Shown: piece by piece, positions 1 through 8,371 of the stretch | Layout: each line of letters starts with the position of its first letter | How positions within the stretch are numbered: position 1 is the first letter of the stretch | Source of the DNA: Sulfitobacter marinus | GTDB lineage: Bacteria > Pseudomonadota > Alphaproteobacteria > Rhodobacterales > Rhodobacteraceae | Length of the DNA stretch: 64,000 nucleotides | Direction of reading: 5' to 3' | Assembly (NCBI RefSeq): GCF_900116285.1 | Contig: NZ_FPAJ01000001.1 | Location: 1-64,000 of the forward strand | Notes under the pieces: model-generated | Told to the model about the DNA's origin: nothing | Database searches by the model: none | What the model saw: the letters and a program-made list of their open reading frames with translations, nothing else | Position numbers and translations under genes: made by a program

Positions 1-1113
1 ATGAGAACACGGGCGGCAGTAGCTGTTGAGGCGGGTAAACCGCTTGAGGTCATGGAGGTGAACCTTGAGGGTCCCAAGCGGGGCGAGGTTTTGGTTGAGA
101 TGAAGGCCACGGGCCTGTGTCACACCGATGAATTCACCCGTTCGGGCGATGATCCCGAAGGGATTTTTCCCGCCATTCTGGGCCACGAGGGCGCAGGCAT
201 CGTGATGGAGGTCGGCGAGGGTGTGACCACGCTTGAGGTCGGCGATCACGTGATCCCGCTCTACACCCCTGAATGCCGCGAATGCGAATATTGCCTGTCA
301 GGCAAAACCAACCTGTGCCAGGCCATTCGCGTCACCCAAGGCCAGGGCCTGCTGCCCGACGGCACCACGCGATTTTCGATGCTCGATGGCACGCCGATCC
401 ACCACTACATGGGGTGCTCGACCTTTGCCAATCACACGGTTGTCCCCGAAATCGCGCTGGCTAAAGTCCGCAAGGACGCGCCGTTCGATAAAATCTGCTA
501 TATCGGCTGCGGCGTTACCACGGGCATTGGCGCGGTTATCAACACCGCCAAAGTCGAGATCGGCGCGCGCTGCGTTGTCTTCGGGTTGGGCGGCATTGGC
601 CTGAACGTAATCCAAGGGCTGCGTCTGGCCGGCGCGGATCAAATCGTGGGCGTCGATCTGAACGACGACAAGGAAGAAACCGGCCGCTATTTCGGCATGA
701 CCGATTTCGTGAACCCGACCAAGGTTGACGGCGACATGGTGGCCCATCTGGTTGAGCTGACCAAGGGCGGTGCCGATTACACCTTCGACGCCACCGGCAA
801 CACCAAAGTCATGCGCCAGGCGCTTGAGGCGGCGCATAAGGGCTGGGGTGAAAGCATCATCATCGGGGTCGCCCCCGCAGGTGCCGAAATCTCGACCCGG
901 CCGTTTCAACTGGTCACAGGTCGTGTCTGGCGCGGGACCGCATTTGGCGGGGCCAAGGGCCGCACCGATGTTCCCAAAATCGTGGACTGGTACATGAACG
1001 GCAAGATCGAGATCGACCCGATGATCACCCACAAACTGACGCTGGACGACATCAACCACGGCTTCGACCTGATGCACCAAGGCAAATCAATCCGCGCCGT
1101 CGTGGAGTTTTGA
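1..1113 (+). CDS. frmA: S-(hydroxymethyl)glutathione dehydrogenase / class III alcohol dehydrogenase
   Basis: 370 aa cytosolic zinc enzyme that oxidises S-hydroxymethylglutathione (formed from formaldehyde and GSH) to S-formylglutathione with NAD+. It can also reduce S-nitrosoglutathione. Visible features: catalytic-zinc Cys in GLCHTDE (about residue 40) and His-Glu in GHEGAG (62-65); the four-Cys structural zinc lobe CRECEYC...NLC (about 92-106); the third catalytic ligand in [11 protein letters not shown] (about 165-175); and the Rossmann loop GLGGIGLN (about 195-202). The length is normal for class III ADH. The ATG lies on the first base of the window, and the N-terminus [15 protein letters not shown] is typical, so the gene looks complete, but its promoter and any upstream partner are out of view. 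Family assignment is very secure; the exact class III call rests on overall resemblance. Confidence 0.95.
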   Translation: MRTRAAVAVEAGKPLEVMEVNLEGPKRGEVLVEMKATGLCHTDEFTRSGDDPEGIFPAILGHEGAGIVMEVGEGVTTLEVGDHVIPLYTPECRECEYCLSGKTNLCQAIRVTQGQGLLPDGTTRFSMLDGTPIHHYMGCSTFANHTVVPEIALAKVRKDAPFDKICYIGCGVTTGIGAVINTAKVEIGARCVVFGLGGIGLNVIQGLRLAGADQIVGVDLNDDKEETGRYFGMTDFVNPTKVDGDMVAHLVELTKGGADYTFDATGNTKVMRQALEAAHKGWGESIIIGVAPAGAEISTRPFQLVTGRVWRGTAFGGAKGRTDVPKIVDWYMNGKIEIDPMITHKLTLDDINHGFDLMHQGKSIRAVVEF

Positions 1114-1139
1114 TCTAAACGACATTATGCGCACCAAGG

Positions 1140-1168
1140 CACCGCTTCCGATGGGGGCGGTGTTTTTC
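1140..1168 (+). terminator. Rho-independent terminator after the class III ADH gene
   Basis: Six-base arms CACCGC (1140-1145) and GCGGTG (1157-1162) with an 11-base loop are followed directly by TTTTTCTT. It lies 26 bases after the stop codon, on the coding strand. Confidence 0.75.
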
Positions 1169-1293
1169 TTTGGGTTTGGTTAACCATTTTCGGGCCACGT
1201 TGACGCAAGGATACCTTTTGCTTCTGCTGACTTCGGCACTACCTATAATGCCCGAGTGATGCACAATCGCTCTGCACGCCCGGGAGGCCGTTC

Positions 1294-1752
1294 ATGAAAC
1301 TCACCGTAAACGGCAAAACATATGATGTTGATGTCGAAGACGACATGCCGCTGCTTTGGGTTCTCCGAGACGAGTTGGGCATAACCGGCCCCAAATACGG
1401 CTGCGGCATTGCGCAATGCGGGGCCTGTACGGTTCACGAAGACGGGGTCGCCGTGCGGTCATGCCAGCTGGCCGCAAGCGATGTCGTGGGCGAGATTACC
1501 ACCATCGAAGGGCTGGGTACGCCGAACGCCCTGCACGCGGTGCAAGAGGCGTGGATCGACCTACAGGTGGCGCAATGCGGGTACTGTCAGGCCGGTCAGA
1601 TTATGCAGGCCGCATCCTTTCTGGATTTGAACTCAGAACCCACAGACGATCAGATTGACGCCGCGATGAGCGGGAATTTATGCCGCTGTGGCAGCTATCT
1701 ACGCATTCGCGAGGCTGTGAAAACGGCTGCGACCAAGCTGCGGGCGGTTTGA
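1294..1752 (+). CDS. iorA: (2Fe-2S) small subunit of isoquinoline 1-oxidoreductase-type molybdenum hydroxylase
   Basis: 152 aa. Electron-transfer subunit of a xanthine-oxidase-family enzyme; its two 2Fe-2S clusters pass electrons from the molybdenum centre toward the cytochrome subunit. The plant-ferredoxin-type N-terminal domain carries [12 protein letters not shown] (about residues 40-51). The C-terminal helical domain carries CGYCQAGQ and GNLCRCGSY (about 100-135). Length and Cys spacing fit the family. The start has a good upstream GGGAGG. The stop lies 1 base before the large-subunit ATG, which indicates an operon. The true substrate may be an N-heterocycle or an aldehyde and cannot be read from sequence, so the symbol denotes the family only. 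Confidence 0.9.
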   Translation: MKLTVNGKTYDVDVEDDMPLLWVLRDELGITGPKYGCGIAQCGACTVHEDGVAVRSCQLAASDVVGEITTIEGLGTPNALHAVQEAWIDLQVAQCGYCQAGQIMQAASFLDLNSEPTDDQIDAAMSGNLCRCGSYLRIREAVKTAATKLRAV

Positions 1753-1753
1753 A

Positions 1754-3994
1754 ATGGGGCGCGTAAAAACCATTGCCCGCCGCAGCTTTTTGATTGGATC
1801 GGCGGCCATCGCAGGCGGCGTTGCCTTTGGCACCTACCTTTATAAACGCGAGGGTGAAAACCCGCTGCTGGCAGACCTCAAACCCGGCGAAACCGCCCTG
1901 AACCCTTACGTCAAGATTGACGCCCAAGGGATCACCCTGATCACTCCGCGTGCCGATGTGGGGCAGGGGGCATGGTCCATGCAGGCGCATATGATCGCTG
2001 AAGAACTGGATATTGATCCCGCGACTGCGACCCTGTCACCGGGGCCTGCCAGTGCGATCTACTACAATGGTGTTGTTGGTGCCGAAGGGCTGCCGATTGC
2101 CGCGACCTCTGACACTTTGCTGGCCCGCACCGGACGCGATGCGGTGGATGTGGCGGGCAAGTTGATGGGGCTGCACATTACCGGCGGGTCATCGACTGTG
2201 CCGGATATGTATGACCGTCTGCGCATGGCAGGGGCTGTTGCGCGCGAAACCCTGATCCGCGCCGCGATGAAGCAAACCGGCCTGCCGCGTGATCAGTTGC
2301 GCACGGAAAACGGCTGCGTTGTGCTGCCGGACGGGCTGAGGATCGAATACCTTGATATGGCGGTGGCTGCGGCAGACATCGAACCCGTTCAGGATGTCAC
2401 CCTGCGTGATCCGTCGCAGTGGCGCTATCTGACCAAGCCGCAAAAGCGCACTGATATGGTGGCCAAATCTACCGGTACGCTGACCTATGGCATCGACATG
2501 ATGATGGACGGGATGGTCTATGCGACGACCCGTACCAATCCTGCGCTTGGCGGTGGTCTTATCGGTTTTGACGCCGAAGCGGCGCAAGGCATGCGCGGTG
2601 TTCGCAGCGTTTTGCCGATTACGGGCGGTGTTGCCGTCGTGGCCGATAACACATGGCGGGCCTTTCAGGCGGCGCAAGCTGTTGAATGCGACTGGGGCCC
2701 ATCCCCCTATATCGGCAACACGGACGAACAGTTTGACGCGGTTGCCAATTCCATGACCGACGATCACCAAGACAGCCGTTTCAAGGATGAAGGCGACGTT
2801 GTTGCCGCCCTGGACGGTGCCGATGTGATCGAGGTGGAATACCGCATCCCCTATCTGGCCCACGCCCCGCTGGAACCCATGAGCGTCGTCGTGAAGATGT
2901 CGCAGAGCCGATTGGACATCTGGACGGGTACGCAAATCCCGCGCTTCGTGCAGGCCAATATGGCCAAGCTGACGGGGATGGACGCGGGTAACATCCATGT
3001 GCATGTTTTGATGTCGGGCGGCAGTTTTGGCCGCAGGCTTGAGGATGATTATATCGCCCAAGCGGTCGAAATCGCCATGCAATTGCCCGACACCCCGATC
3101 AAGATGATCTGGCAGCGTGAAGAAGACTTTAGTCATGATTTCCCCCGCCCACTGGCCATGGCCCATGCAAAGGGCGCGGTGAAATCCGGTGCGCTGGACG
3201 CGTTTGATCTGTCGATTGCGGCGCCCTCCGTGGCTGAATCCTCGCTTGCGCGGTTGGGCCAGCCAGCGATTGGCCCTGATGTGGCGATTGTGGCGGGCGC
3301 GTGGGACCAGCCGTTTGCGATCCCCAATTATCGCGTGACCGGATACCGCACGCCCGCGATGGTGCCGATCAGTTCATGGCGGTCCGTGGGCGCGTCGGGC
3401 AACGGGTTCCTGCACGAAAGCTTTATGGACGAACTATGCCATGCCGCTGGTGTCGATCCGCTGGCAGAACGGTTGCGCCTGTGCTGGCACGATCCGTCGC
3501 GCAAGGTGCTGGAGGCCGTTGGCGAGATGTCTGATTGGGGCAGTGACCTTGGCCCGAACCGGGGGTGCGGGCTGGCCTTTACCCTTGCCTTTGGCGTGCC
3601 CGTCGCCGAGGTGGTCGAGGTGTTGAGCACAGACGACGGCATCCGGATCGACAAGGTCTTTGTCGCCGCCGATGTGGGCCGCGTGCTGGATCCGGTGAAC
3701 TTTGAGGCACAGGTGCAAGGCGGGGTGATCTTTGGCCTTGGTCACGCGATGAATTGCGAGCTGACCTATCGCGATGGTGTGCCCGAGCAGGACAATTTCC
3801 ACGCCTACGAGGGGATGCGCCTGTATCAAACACCGCAAATCACGGTGCGCGGGCTTGAGAATGGCAACAAGATCAGGGGGATCGGAGAGCCAGCCGTACC
3901 GCCCGCCGCACCCGCATTGGCGAATGCCATATTTGCCGCTACGGGCCAGCGCATCCGCGAATTACCCCTGTCCAAATCGATTGATTTCATATGA
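1754..3994 (+). CDS. iorB: Molybdopterin-binding large subunit, isoquinoline 1-oxidoreductase / aldehyde oxidase family
   Basis: 746 aa catalytic subunit that binds molybdenum cofactor and hydroxylates N-heterocycles or oxidises aldehydes. A twin-arginine signal (ARRSFLIGSAA, about residues 9-19) with a hydrophobic stretch indicates folded export to the periplasm, probably carrying the small subunit along. Family marks: GGSFGRRLEDDY (about 420-431), SWRSVGASGNGFLHES (about 541-556) and, near the C-terminus, GIGEPAVPPAAPALANA, whose Glu corresponds to the catalytic base of the family. It is a single-chain two-half IorB type, as its length shows. It overlaps the following cytochrome gene by ATGA (3991-3994). 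Confidence is high for the family and low for the substrate. Confidence 0.9.
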   Translation: MGRVKTIARRSFLIGSAAIAGGVAFGTYLYKREGENPLLADLKPGETALNPYVKIDAQGITLITPRADVGQGAWSMQAHMIAEELDIDPATATLSPGPASAIYYNGVVGAEGLPIAATSDTLLARTGRDAVDVAGKLMGLHITGGSSTVPDMYDRLRMAGAVARETLIRAAMKQTGLPRDQLRTENGCVVLPDGLRIEYLDMAVAAADIEPVQDVTLRDPSQWRYLTKPQKRTDMVAKSTGTLTYGIDMMMDGMVYATTRTNPALGGGLIGFDAEAAQGMRGVRSVLPITGGVAVVADNTWRAFQAAQAVECDWGPSPYIGNTDEQFDAVANSMTDDHQDSRFKDEGDVVAALDGADVIEVEYRIPYLAHAPLEPMSVVVKMSQSRLDIWTGTQIPRFVQANMAKLTGMDAGNIHVHVLMSGGSFGRRLEDDYIAQAVEIAMQLPDTPIKMIWQREEDFSHDFPRPLAMAHAKGAVKSGALDAFDLSIAAPSVAESSLARLGQPAIGPDVAIVAGAWDQPFAIPNYRVTGYRTPAMVPISSWRSVGASGNGFLHESFMDELCHAAGVDPLAERLRLCWHDPSRKVLEAVGEMSDWGSDLGPNRGCGLAFTLAFGVPVAEVVEVLSTDDGIRIDKVFVAADVGRVLDPVNFEAQVQGGVIFGLGHAMNCELTYRDGVPEQDNFHAYEGMRLYQTPQITVRGLENGNKIRGIGEPAVPPAAPALANAIFAATGQRIRELPLSKSIDFI

Positions 3995-4563
3995 GGGGCA
4001 TCGTTCTTGCAGTGCTGATCGCGGGACCGGTGACCGCCCAAGATACGCCAACCAAGGCACAGGGGCTGGCGGCTTGGGATGACATGTATTCCGTTACCTC
4101 GCATCCGCGCTGTACCAATTGTCACGTGGGCAAGGGCGGCATCCCGATGTGGAACGGCCTGACATATGGCGCGGACGCGGTTCATGGCATGCATGTGCAA
4201 GCAGGCGACAGCCGCGTGGGGGCCGAAACGATGCCGTGCCGCACCTGTCATATCGGCGTGGCATCGGCCAATGCGACACCCCATGCGCCGCCAATGATCG
4301 ACGACGCGTGGCGACTGCCCCCGGCTGAACTGGCGTGGCTGGGCGAATCCAGCCAAGACATTTGCGTGCAGCTACGCGACCCTGAAACCAACGATGGCTT
4401 TGACATGGAAGAACTGGCCACACATCTGGAAGCCTCGGCTTTTGTGGCTTGGGGTTTTGCCCCCGGAGCGGGGCGCAGCACGCCGCCGATTGGCTTGGAC
4501 AAGATGATCGCGGCGCTAAACCTATGGGCCTCAGCAGGCACCCCCTGTGCAAACGACCCCTGA
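3991..4563 (+). CDS. Periplasmic c-type cytochrome, electron acceptor of the molybdenum hydroxylase
   Basis: 190 aa. A short signal peptide (MRGIVLAVLIAGPVTAQ) precedes two heme-attachment motifs, CTNCH (about residues 44-48) and CRTCH (about 81-85), so a periplasmic diheme protein is expected. The C-terminal half has no recognised motif. It overlaps the large-subunit gene by ATGA, implying coupled translation. A Tat-exported Mo hydroxylase with its own cytochrome suggests electrons go to the respiratory chain rather than to NAD or O2; that is inference from gene order. I do not recognise a closer family. The protein resembles partner cytochromes of IorAB/aldehyde-dehydrogenase operons only in general layout. 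Confidence 0.8.
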   Translation: MRGIVLAVLIAGPVTAQDTPTKAQGLAAWDDMYSVTSHPRCTNCHVGKGGIPMWNGLTYGADAVHGMHVQAGDSRVGAETMPCRTCHIGVASANATPHAPPMIDDAWRLPPAELAWLGESSQDICVQLRDPETNDGFDMEELATHLEASAFVAWGFAPGAGRSTPPIGLDKMIAALNLWASAGTPCANDP

Positions 4564-4987
4564 GGTGCGAAAGGCTATAGGCGGGTGATTGTTGAGCAGC
4601 TCGCGTTTAGGATGTTGGGTGGATGGTGGGCGGTCATTCTCTGCAGGCTGTATCGAGGGCAGCTTTGCGCAGATAGTGTGCTTTGCAAAGTCACGCGAAC
4701 GGCCCAGAGCGGCCGTTTGTGCTGCCTGGGTTGTGCTGTGGCGCAGCATTTCAGTGCGGACATTCGTGCATTGTACAGCATTGCCGATAAAAGAAACGTC
4801 ACCCTTCAAGCAAGGCAAGATTCGCGAGCTGAGTTGGGCTTTTATAATCTCAAAAAGTACTGAGTATTATAGGCGGAATTTTTTCTAATGTTGTTGTGCT
4901 CACTACGCCAATCAACGCGATCGAATGGGGCATTCACTGCAATCGACGAATGCACCAATCGAAGGGAAATGTGGCTTGTACCAGAAC
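4564..4987. other. Non-coding gap with no supported gene
   Basis: 424 bases between the cytochrome gene and the convergent hydrolase gene. Open frames exist (for example 4585-4863, plus strand), but they lack a ribosome site and a protein-like composition. The short inverted repeat ACGGCC...GGCCGT near 4700-4717 has no T tract. No convincing terminator for either flanking gene was found. It may be a decayed gene or a dispersed non-coding element. Confidence 0.5.
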
Positions 4988-5839
4988 CTAAAGCCCAGAC
5001 AGAAACCGCGTCACATCTTCGCTAAACTGCTCAGCGTGCTGAAAGAGAAACGCGTGCCCCGCATCAGGATAGATGGCCAACTGCGCGTCGGGTATTGCAC
5101 GCACCAAGGCAAGCGCGTTTTCAACTGCGAAGGCCCTGTCTTTGTCGCCGTTTGCCACGAACACAGGGACGCGAATGTTGTCTAATCCCTTAAATGCACC
5201 GTCTTCTCCGAAGAAGAATTTGCGCGTTGCAGCACCCTGAGCACCAACAGTTTGCATCGTCGTTTTGGACGCTGCTCCTGCAGTCGCATTGCCTTGGCCA
5301 ATGCGTGCAAGAGAGGACAGGCCAGCGCTACTGCTGACTTCAGTGTCAGCATAAAATAAAAACTGCATGTCTTCTGTGGTGTTCTCTTCTTTTGTTGCCG
5401 TCGCCAGCCATTCCTGTGGTGTTGGGACTGTCCCTTCCAGCGCAAAGCTGGGCGTGGTCCCCGCAAGAACAACACCGCCAATCGCATCGCCATATTTGGC
5501 GGCGATGATCTGGGCGATCATGCCCCCCATAGACCAGCCCAGCACATGCGGCCTGTCCTGACCAATGACATTTGCGAATTTCATTGCGATGTCGGCCGCG
5601 CCTTCCAGCGTATCGGGAACTGTGCCGCCGCTTGCGGCGACACCAGCGTTATCAAAGGTGATGACCCGATGTGTACGCGCCAGAGCCGTGATCAATTCGG
5701 GGTCCCAATCCGCCATACTGGCGCGAAAGCGGTTGAGCATCAGCAAGGGACGTCCTTGGCCCTGACTGCGCCATGCAATCTGCATTCCCTCGACGTCGGC
5801 AAAATGTGTTTCAATCGGGACGTTGATGTCCAAAGACAT
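4988..5839 (-). CDS. Alpha/beta hydrolase
   Basis: 283 aa cytosolic alpha/beta-hydrolase of the HhaT/epoxide-hydrolase-like group. The nucleophile elbow GWSMGG (Ser, about residue 100), an oxyanion region after LLMLNRFRASMADWD, the strand motif VITFDNAGVAASGG, and the C-terminal histidine in PDAGHAFLFQH are all present. I set the start at MSLDINVPIE because AAGGAAA lies just upstream; an in-frame ATG 55 codons earlier falls inside the exporter gene. It is last in a thioesterase - MFS exporter - hydrolase operon divergent from a TetR regulator. Substrate unknown; the set resembles a detoxify-and-export unit. Confidence 0.85.
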   Translation of the reverse strand: MSLDINVPIETHFADVEGMQIAWRSQGQGRPLLMLNRFRASMADWDPELITALARTHRVITFDNAGVAASGGTVPDTLEGAADIAMKFANVIGQDRPHVLGWSMGGMIAQIIAAKYGDAIGGVVLAGTTPSFALEGTVPTPQEWLATATKEENTTEDMQFLFYADTEVSSSAGLSSLARIGQGNATAGAASKTTMQTVGAQGAATRKFFFGEDGAFKGLDNIRVPVFVANGDKDRAFAVENALALVRAIPDAQLAIYPDAGHAFLFQHAEQFSEDVTRFLSGL

Positions 5840-5867
5840 AGGGTTTCCTTTCGGTTGGTTTGAAAAT

Positions 5868-7019
5868 TCAGGTGGAGGGGGCAAGCGTGGCGCGGTGCAA
5901 TGCGATCGACAGTCCAAGGCCGAACAGTGCGATACAGGCGCCAGTGGCAGGGGCCGCAACAAGCCCCCATTGCGCGATAGAAAATGCGCCAATAGTGACA
6001 CCAAGCCCTTGGCCGAGGTAGACCATGGACCCGTTCATCGCGAGCGCGAAAGTGGCAGCGGGCCCCGCCGCTTGGGCGAGGCGGGCTTGCACAATCGGAG
6101 CGGTCCCGAACTGCGCAGTGGGCGCGATCAGAATGCTGACAACCATCGTTATGAGCCCATAAATGGAGGCCGTGCCTGTTGAGAGCGGATAAATCAGAAC
6201 GATCAGACCCAAAGCGATCCCGCCAAAGAGCAGCGGTAAACCGTTCTGCGCGGGACGCTCTGCGAAACCCGCTCCAACGCGCAGCCCGACAACCCCCGCC
6301 AGACCAATCAGCATTTGCAAACCGGCGATCCCAAAGGGGCCAAAGCCTGTCAGCGCGGAAATGACCGGTCCGATAAAACCAACCATTGAAAACATCGCCG
6401 TAAAGGCCAGCAGAGTAACCAGAAGATATCCGAACGACTGTGCGGGCAAAGAGCGGGAGCCCTTTTCGATCACAGGAGCAGCCAAATTCGGGACATTGCG
6501 GGCCACGAGTGCCAACGAGACAACACACAATGCGGAGGTCATCCAAAAACTGGCACGCCAGTCCAATAGCCCGCCAATCACAGATCCCGCAGGGATCCCG
6601 ATCATCAACGCCAGCACAACACCCGCATAGATCGCGGCGATGGTTTTTGCGCGTTTCTCTGCCGGTGCCATAGAGACACCGATTGCAACAGCAAGCGGCA
6701 GCGCAAGCGCGCCCAGACCGCCCACCAATATACGCGTCCCCATTAGCATAGCATAGTCCGGCGCAATGGCGGACCATCCGTTCACAGCCGCCAAAAAGGC
6801 CAAGGTTGCCAGCAGCAGCGGTTTCTTGCGCCAGTTGCGCGTTACATGAGCAAGCAGCGGCCCGCAGATTGCGCAGGCAAATGCATAGCCCGCCTGAAGC
6901 GTGGCCGCCGTTGCAATCGTGACGTCCAGCGATGCGGCCATCGGGTCGAGCAAACCGACAAAGACGAAGCCGCCCAAGGTAAAGACAAACGGAACCGTCA
7001 TAAGCGTGAGGATCGGCAT
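5868..7019 (-). CDS. MFS transporter, drug/arabinose-efflux (AraJ/Bcr) type
   Basis: 383 aa inner-membrane protein with about 12 hydrophobic segments. The cytoplasmic loop between TM2 and TM3 reads HVTRNWRKKPLLL, a degenerate MFS motif A. The size fits proton-driven exporters of this class. I prefer the ATG at 7019 over the GTG one codon earlier, because AAGGGG sits 7 bases upstream. Its start lies against the stop of the thioesterase gene, and the hydrolase follows after 28 bases, so the three are probably cotranscribed and controlled by the divergent TetR protein. The exported compound is unknown. Confidence 0.85.
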   Translation of the reverse strand: MPILTLMTVPFVFTLGGFVFVGLLDPMAASLDVTIATAATLQAGYAFACAICGPLLAHVTRNWRKKPLLLATLAFLAAVNGWSAIAPDYAMLMGTRILVGGLGALALPLAVAIGVSMAPAEKRAKTIAAIYAGVVLALMIGIPAGSVIGGLLDWRASFWMTSALCVVSLALVARNVPNLAAPVIEKGSRSLPAQSFGYLLVTLLAFTAMFSMVGFIGPVISALTGFGPFGIAGLQMLIGLAGVVGLRVGAGFAERPAQNGLPLLFGGIALGLIVLIYPLSTGTASIYGLITMVVSILIAPTAQFGTAPIVQARLAQAAGPAATFALAMNGSMVYLGQGLGVTIGAFSIAQWGLVAAPATGACIALFGLGLSIALHRATLAPST

Positions 7020-7023
7020 CACA

Positions 7024-7548
7024 TCACCCCTTGTTCACAGTGCTTAGGAAGCAGGTGGTCGTGCCGGTTGCCAGAATTCGACCAGCACTGTCCTCCACGC
7101 GGGCTTCGGCAGATGCTGTCTGGCGTGTACGGTCAATCACAGTCCCAATGGCGCGCACCTGACCCATTTTCGCTGTGATAGGGCGCATGAATTTGACCTC
7201 GGTCCCGAGCGATACATAGAGCTCGCCTGCGTCCAGAATGGTCTGAACCGCACAGCCCATCGCGCTGTCCAACAGCGCCATCGTCCAGCCCCCGTGCACA
7301 AGGCCCATGGGGTTGAGATACTCTTTTGACGGGTTTCCGCGAAATTCTGCACGGCCCTTTTCAGCCGCTTCGATCCACTGCTGCAAGGTGCGCGCCATGG
7401 GTGGCGCTGGCAAAGCACCTGTCGGGATCGCACGAATAGCCTCAAGCCCGGAAAGCCCGATACCCTGTTCGGGGCGGGCGATGCCAAAGGGGACATCGGG
7501 CATGAGGCTGGGCGTGAATTTGGGATCAGTGGTATTCAAATCTTGCAT
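7024..7548 (-). CDS. PaaI-family hotdog thioesterase
   Basis: 174 aa hotdog-fold acyl-CoA thioesterase. The core is recognisable: NPMGLVHGGWTMALLDSAMG (HGG motif and central helix), then VSLGTEVKFMRPITAKMGQVRA and ASAEARVEDSAGRILATGTT. The start MQDLNTTD is chosen because AAGGA lies 7 bases upstream; the alternative ATG at 7596 has no ribosome site and would place coding sequence next to the putative operators. It is the first gene of the minus-strand operon with the exporter and hydrolase. Physiological substrate cannot be inferred; aromatic or other acyl-CoA are family possibilities. Confidence 0.87.
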   Translation of the reverse strand: MQDLNTTDPKFTPSLMPDVPFGIARPEQGIGLSGLEAIRAIPTGALPAPPMARTLQQWIEAAEKGRAEFRGNPSKEYLNPMGLVHGGWTMALLDSAMGCAVQTILDAGELYVSLGTEVKFMRPITAKMGQVRAIGTVIDRTRQTASAEARVEDSAGRILATGTTTCFLSTVNKG

Positions 7549-7596
7549 GTTGTGGTCCTTGCTGACGCTGACAAAAACCTCGGGGAGAGGCTTCAT

Positions 7597-7619
7597 TTAG
7601 ATTGTGATCGTAATCCTAA
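7597..7619. promoter_or_regulatory. Operator candidate 1 (TTAGAT-N3-GATC-N3-ATC-TAA palindrome)
   Basis: Arms TTAGAT and ATCcTAA flank a central GATC. One extra base in the right arm distinguishes it from site 3. It lies just upstream of the thioesterase gene, where a TetR protein would block transcription. Confidence 0.55.
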
Positions 7620-7635
7620 TTAGTCAATGATAGAG

Positions 7636-7652
7636 TTTGATGGTAATCCAAA
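7636..7652. promoter_or_regulatory. Operator candidate 2 (degenerate half-site)
   Basis: TTTGATGGTAATCCAAA shares the GATGGT and ATC pieces of the flanking palindromes but has shorter spacing. It is a weak candidate, supported mainly by sitting between two better sites. Confidence 0.3.
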
Positions 7653-7662
7653 TGACGTTGCG

Positions 7663-7684
7663 TTAGATGGTGATCGGTATCTAA
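7663..7684. promoter_or_regulatory. Operator candidate 3 (TTAGAT-N3-GATC-N3-ATCTAA palindrome)
   Basis: A 22-bp palindrome with perfect TTAGAT/ATCTAA arms and a central GATC, 67 bases before the tetR start. Its match to site 1 in the same gap suggests autoregulation and control of the divergent operon. Confidence 0.6.
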
Positions 7685-7750
7685 GATTGCGAAACCTGCT
7701 CGCCCTCCGCAGGCCGATCAGCAGCGAAGAATGAAAAGGGATCAAACCAA

Positions 7751-8314
7751 ATGAGAGTGAGCCGAGAGACAGCACAAAAGAACCGCCAAAAAGTCGTGAA
7801 AACAGCCAGTGAGCAGTTTCGCATGTACGGCTATGACGGCATCGGGATCGCAAGCCTGATGAAGGCGGCGGGGATGACCCAAGGCGGTTTTTACAAACAG
7901 TTCGAAAACAAAGAAGCGCTTGAATGCGAGGCAACCGAATTGGCGCTTAACGACAACTTCGAGCTTTGGGCCAAGACTATAAAGGGAAAAAGCGATCCCG
8001 TGGCCGCCCTCAAGGCGTGGTATTTGTCACCGCAACACGTGTCGACTGTCGGGCATGGATGCGCTTATGCCACGCTGGCCGCTGAGGCAAACCGTCAACG
8101 CCCGGCCTTGCAAACCACGTTCAATCGCGCCGTCACCCGGCAAGTGGACCACCTTGCCGAAGCCCTTGGTGACCAACCCGATAGCCGGACGGAGGCCATT
8201 CAGGCAATGTCTCAAATGATCGGTGCCTTGATTTTGGCCCGCGCGGTCGAAGACGCGGACCTGCAACACGAAATCCTGACGGCTTGCCAAAAGCCCTGTG
8301 CGTCAAAATCTTAG
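7751..8314 (+). CDS. TetR/AcrR family transcriptional regulator
   Basis: 187 aa. The N-terminal helix-turn-helix is clear: QKVVKTASEQFRMYGYDGIG, then SLMKAAGMTQGGFYKQFENK (about residues 30-55), the classic TetR recognition-helix pattern ending in Y-x-x-F. The C-terminal ligand domain contains GCAYATLAAE, as in the YcdC-like subgroup. AAAGGG lies upstream of the ATG. It is divergent from the thioesterase-exporter-hydrolase operon, with three related palindromic sites between them, so it most likely represses that operon and itself until an inducer binds. The racemase-like gene follows after 57 bases and might be cotranscribed. Confidence 0.9.
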   Translation: MRVSRETAQKNRQKVVKTASEQFRMYGYDGIGIASLMKAAGMTQGGFYKQFENKEALECEATELALNDNFELWAKTIKGKSDPVAALKAWYLSPQHVSTVGHGCAYATLAAEANRQRPALQTTFNRAVTRQVDHLAEALGDQPDSRTEAIQAMSQMIGALILARAVEDADLQHEILTACQKPCASKS

Positions 8315-8371
8315 CGGACGTGGACCGGACCAGGGCGCGCCAAAAATGTCTTTAGACTTGGAGATTGAAAC

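Noticed and set aside
2189..3166. 325-codon antisense frame in the Mo-hydroxylase gene
   Set aside because: His/Arg-rich shadow without start signals.
4585..4888. Two small plus-strand frames in the gap after the cytochrome gene
   Set aside because: No ribosome site and no protein-like pattern; listed as a non-coding gap instead.
5740..6777. 345-codon frame on the minus strand overlapping the MFS and hydrolase genes
   Set aside because: Out of frame with two well-supported genes and has Cys/Trp/Arg-rich translation.
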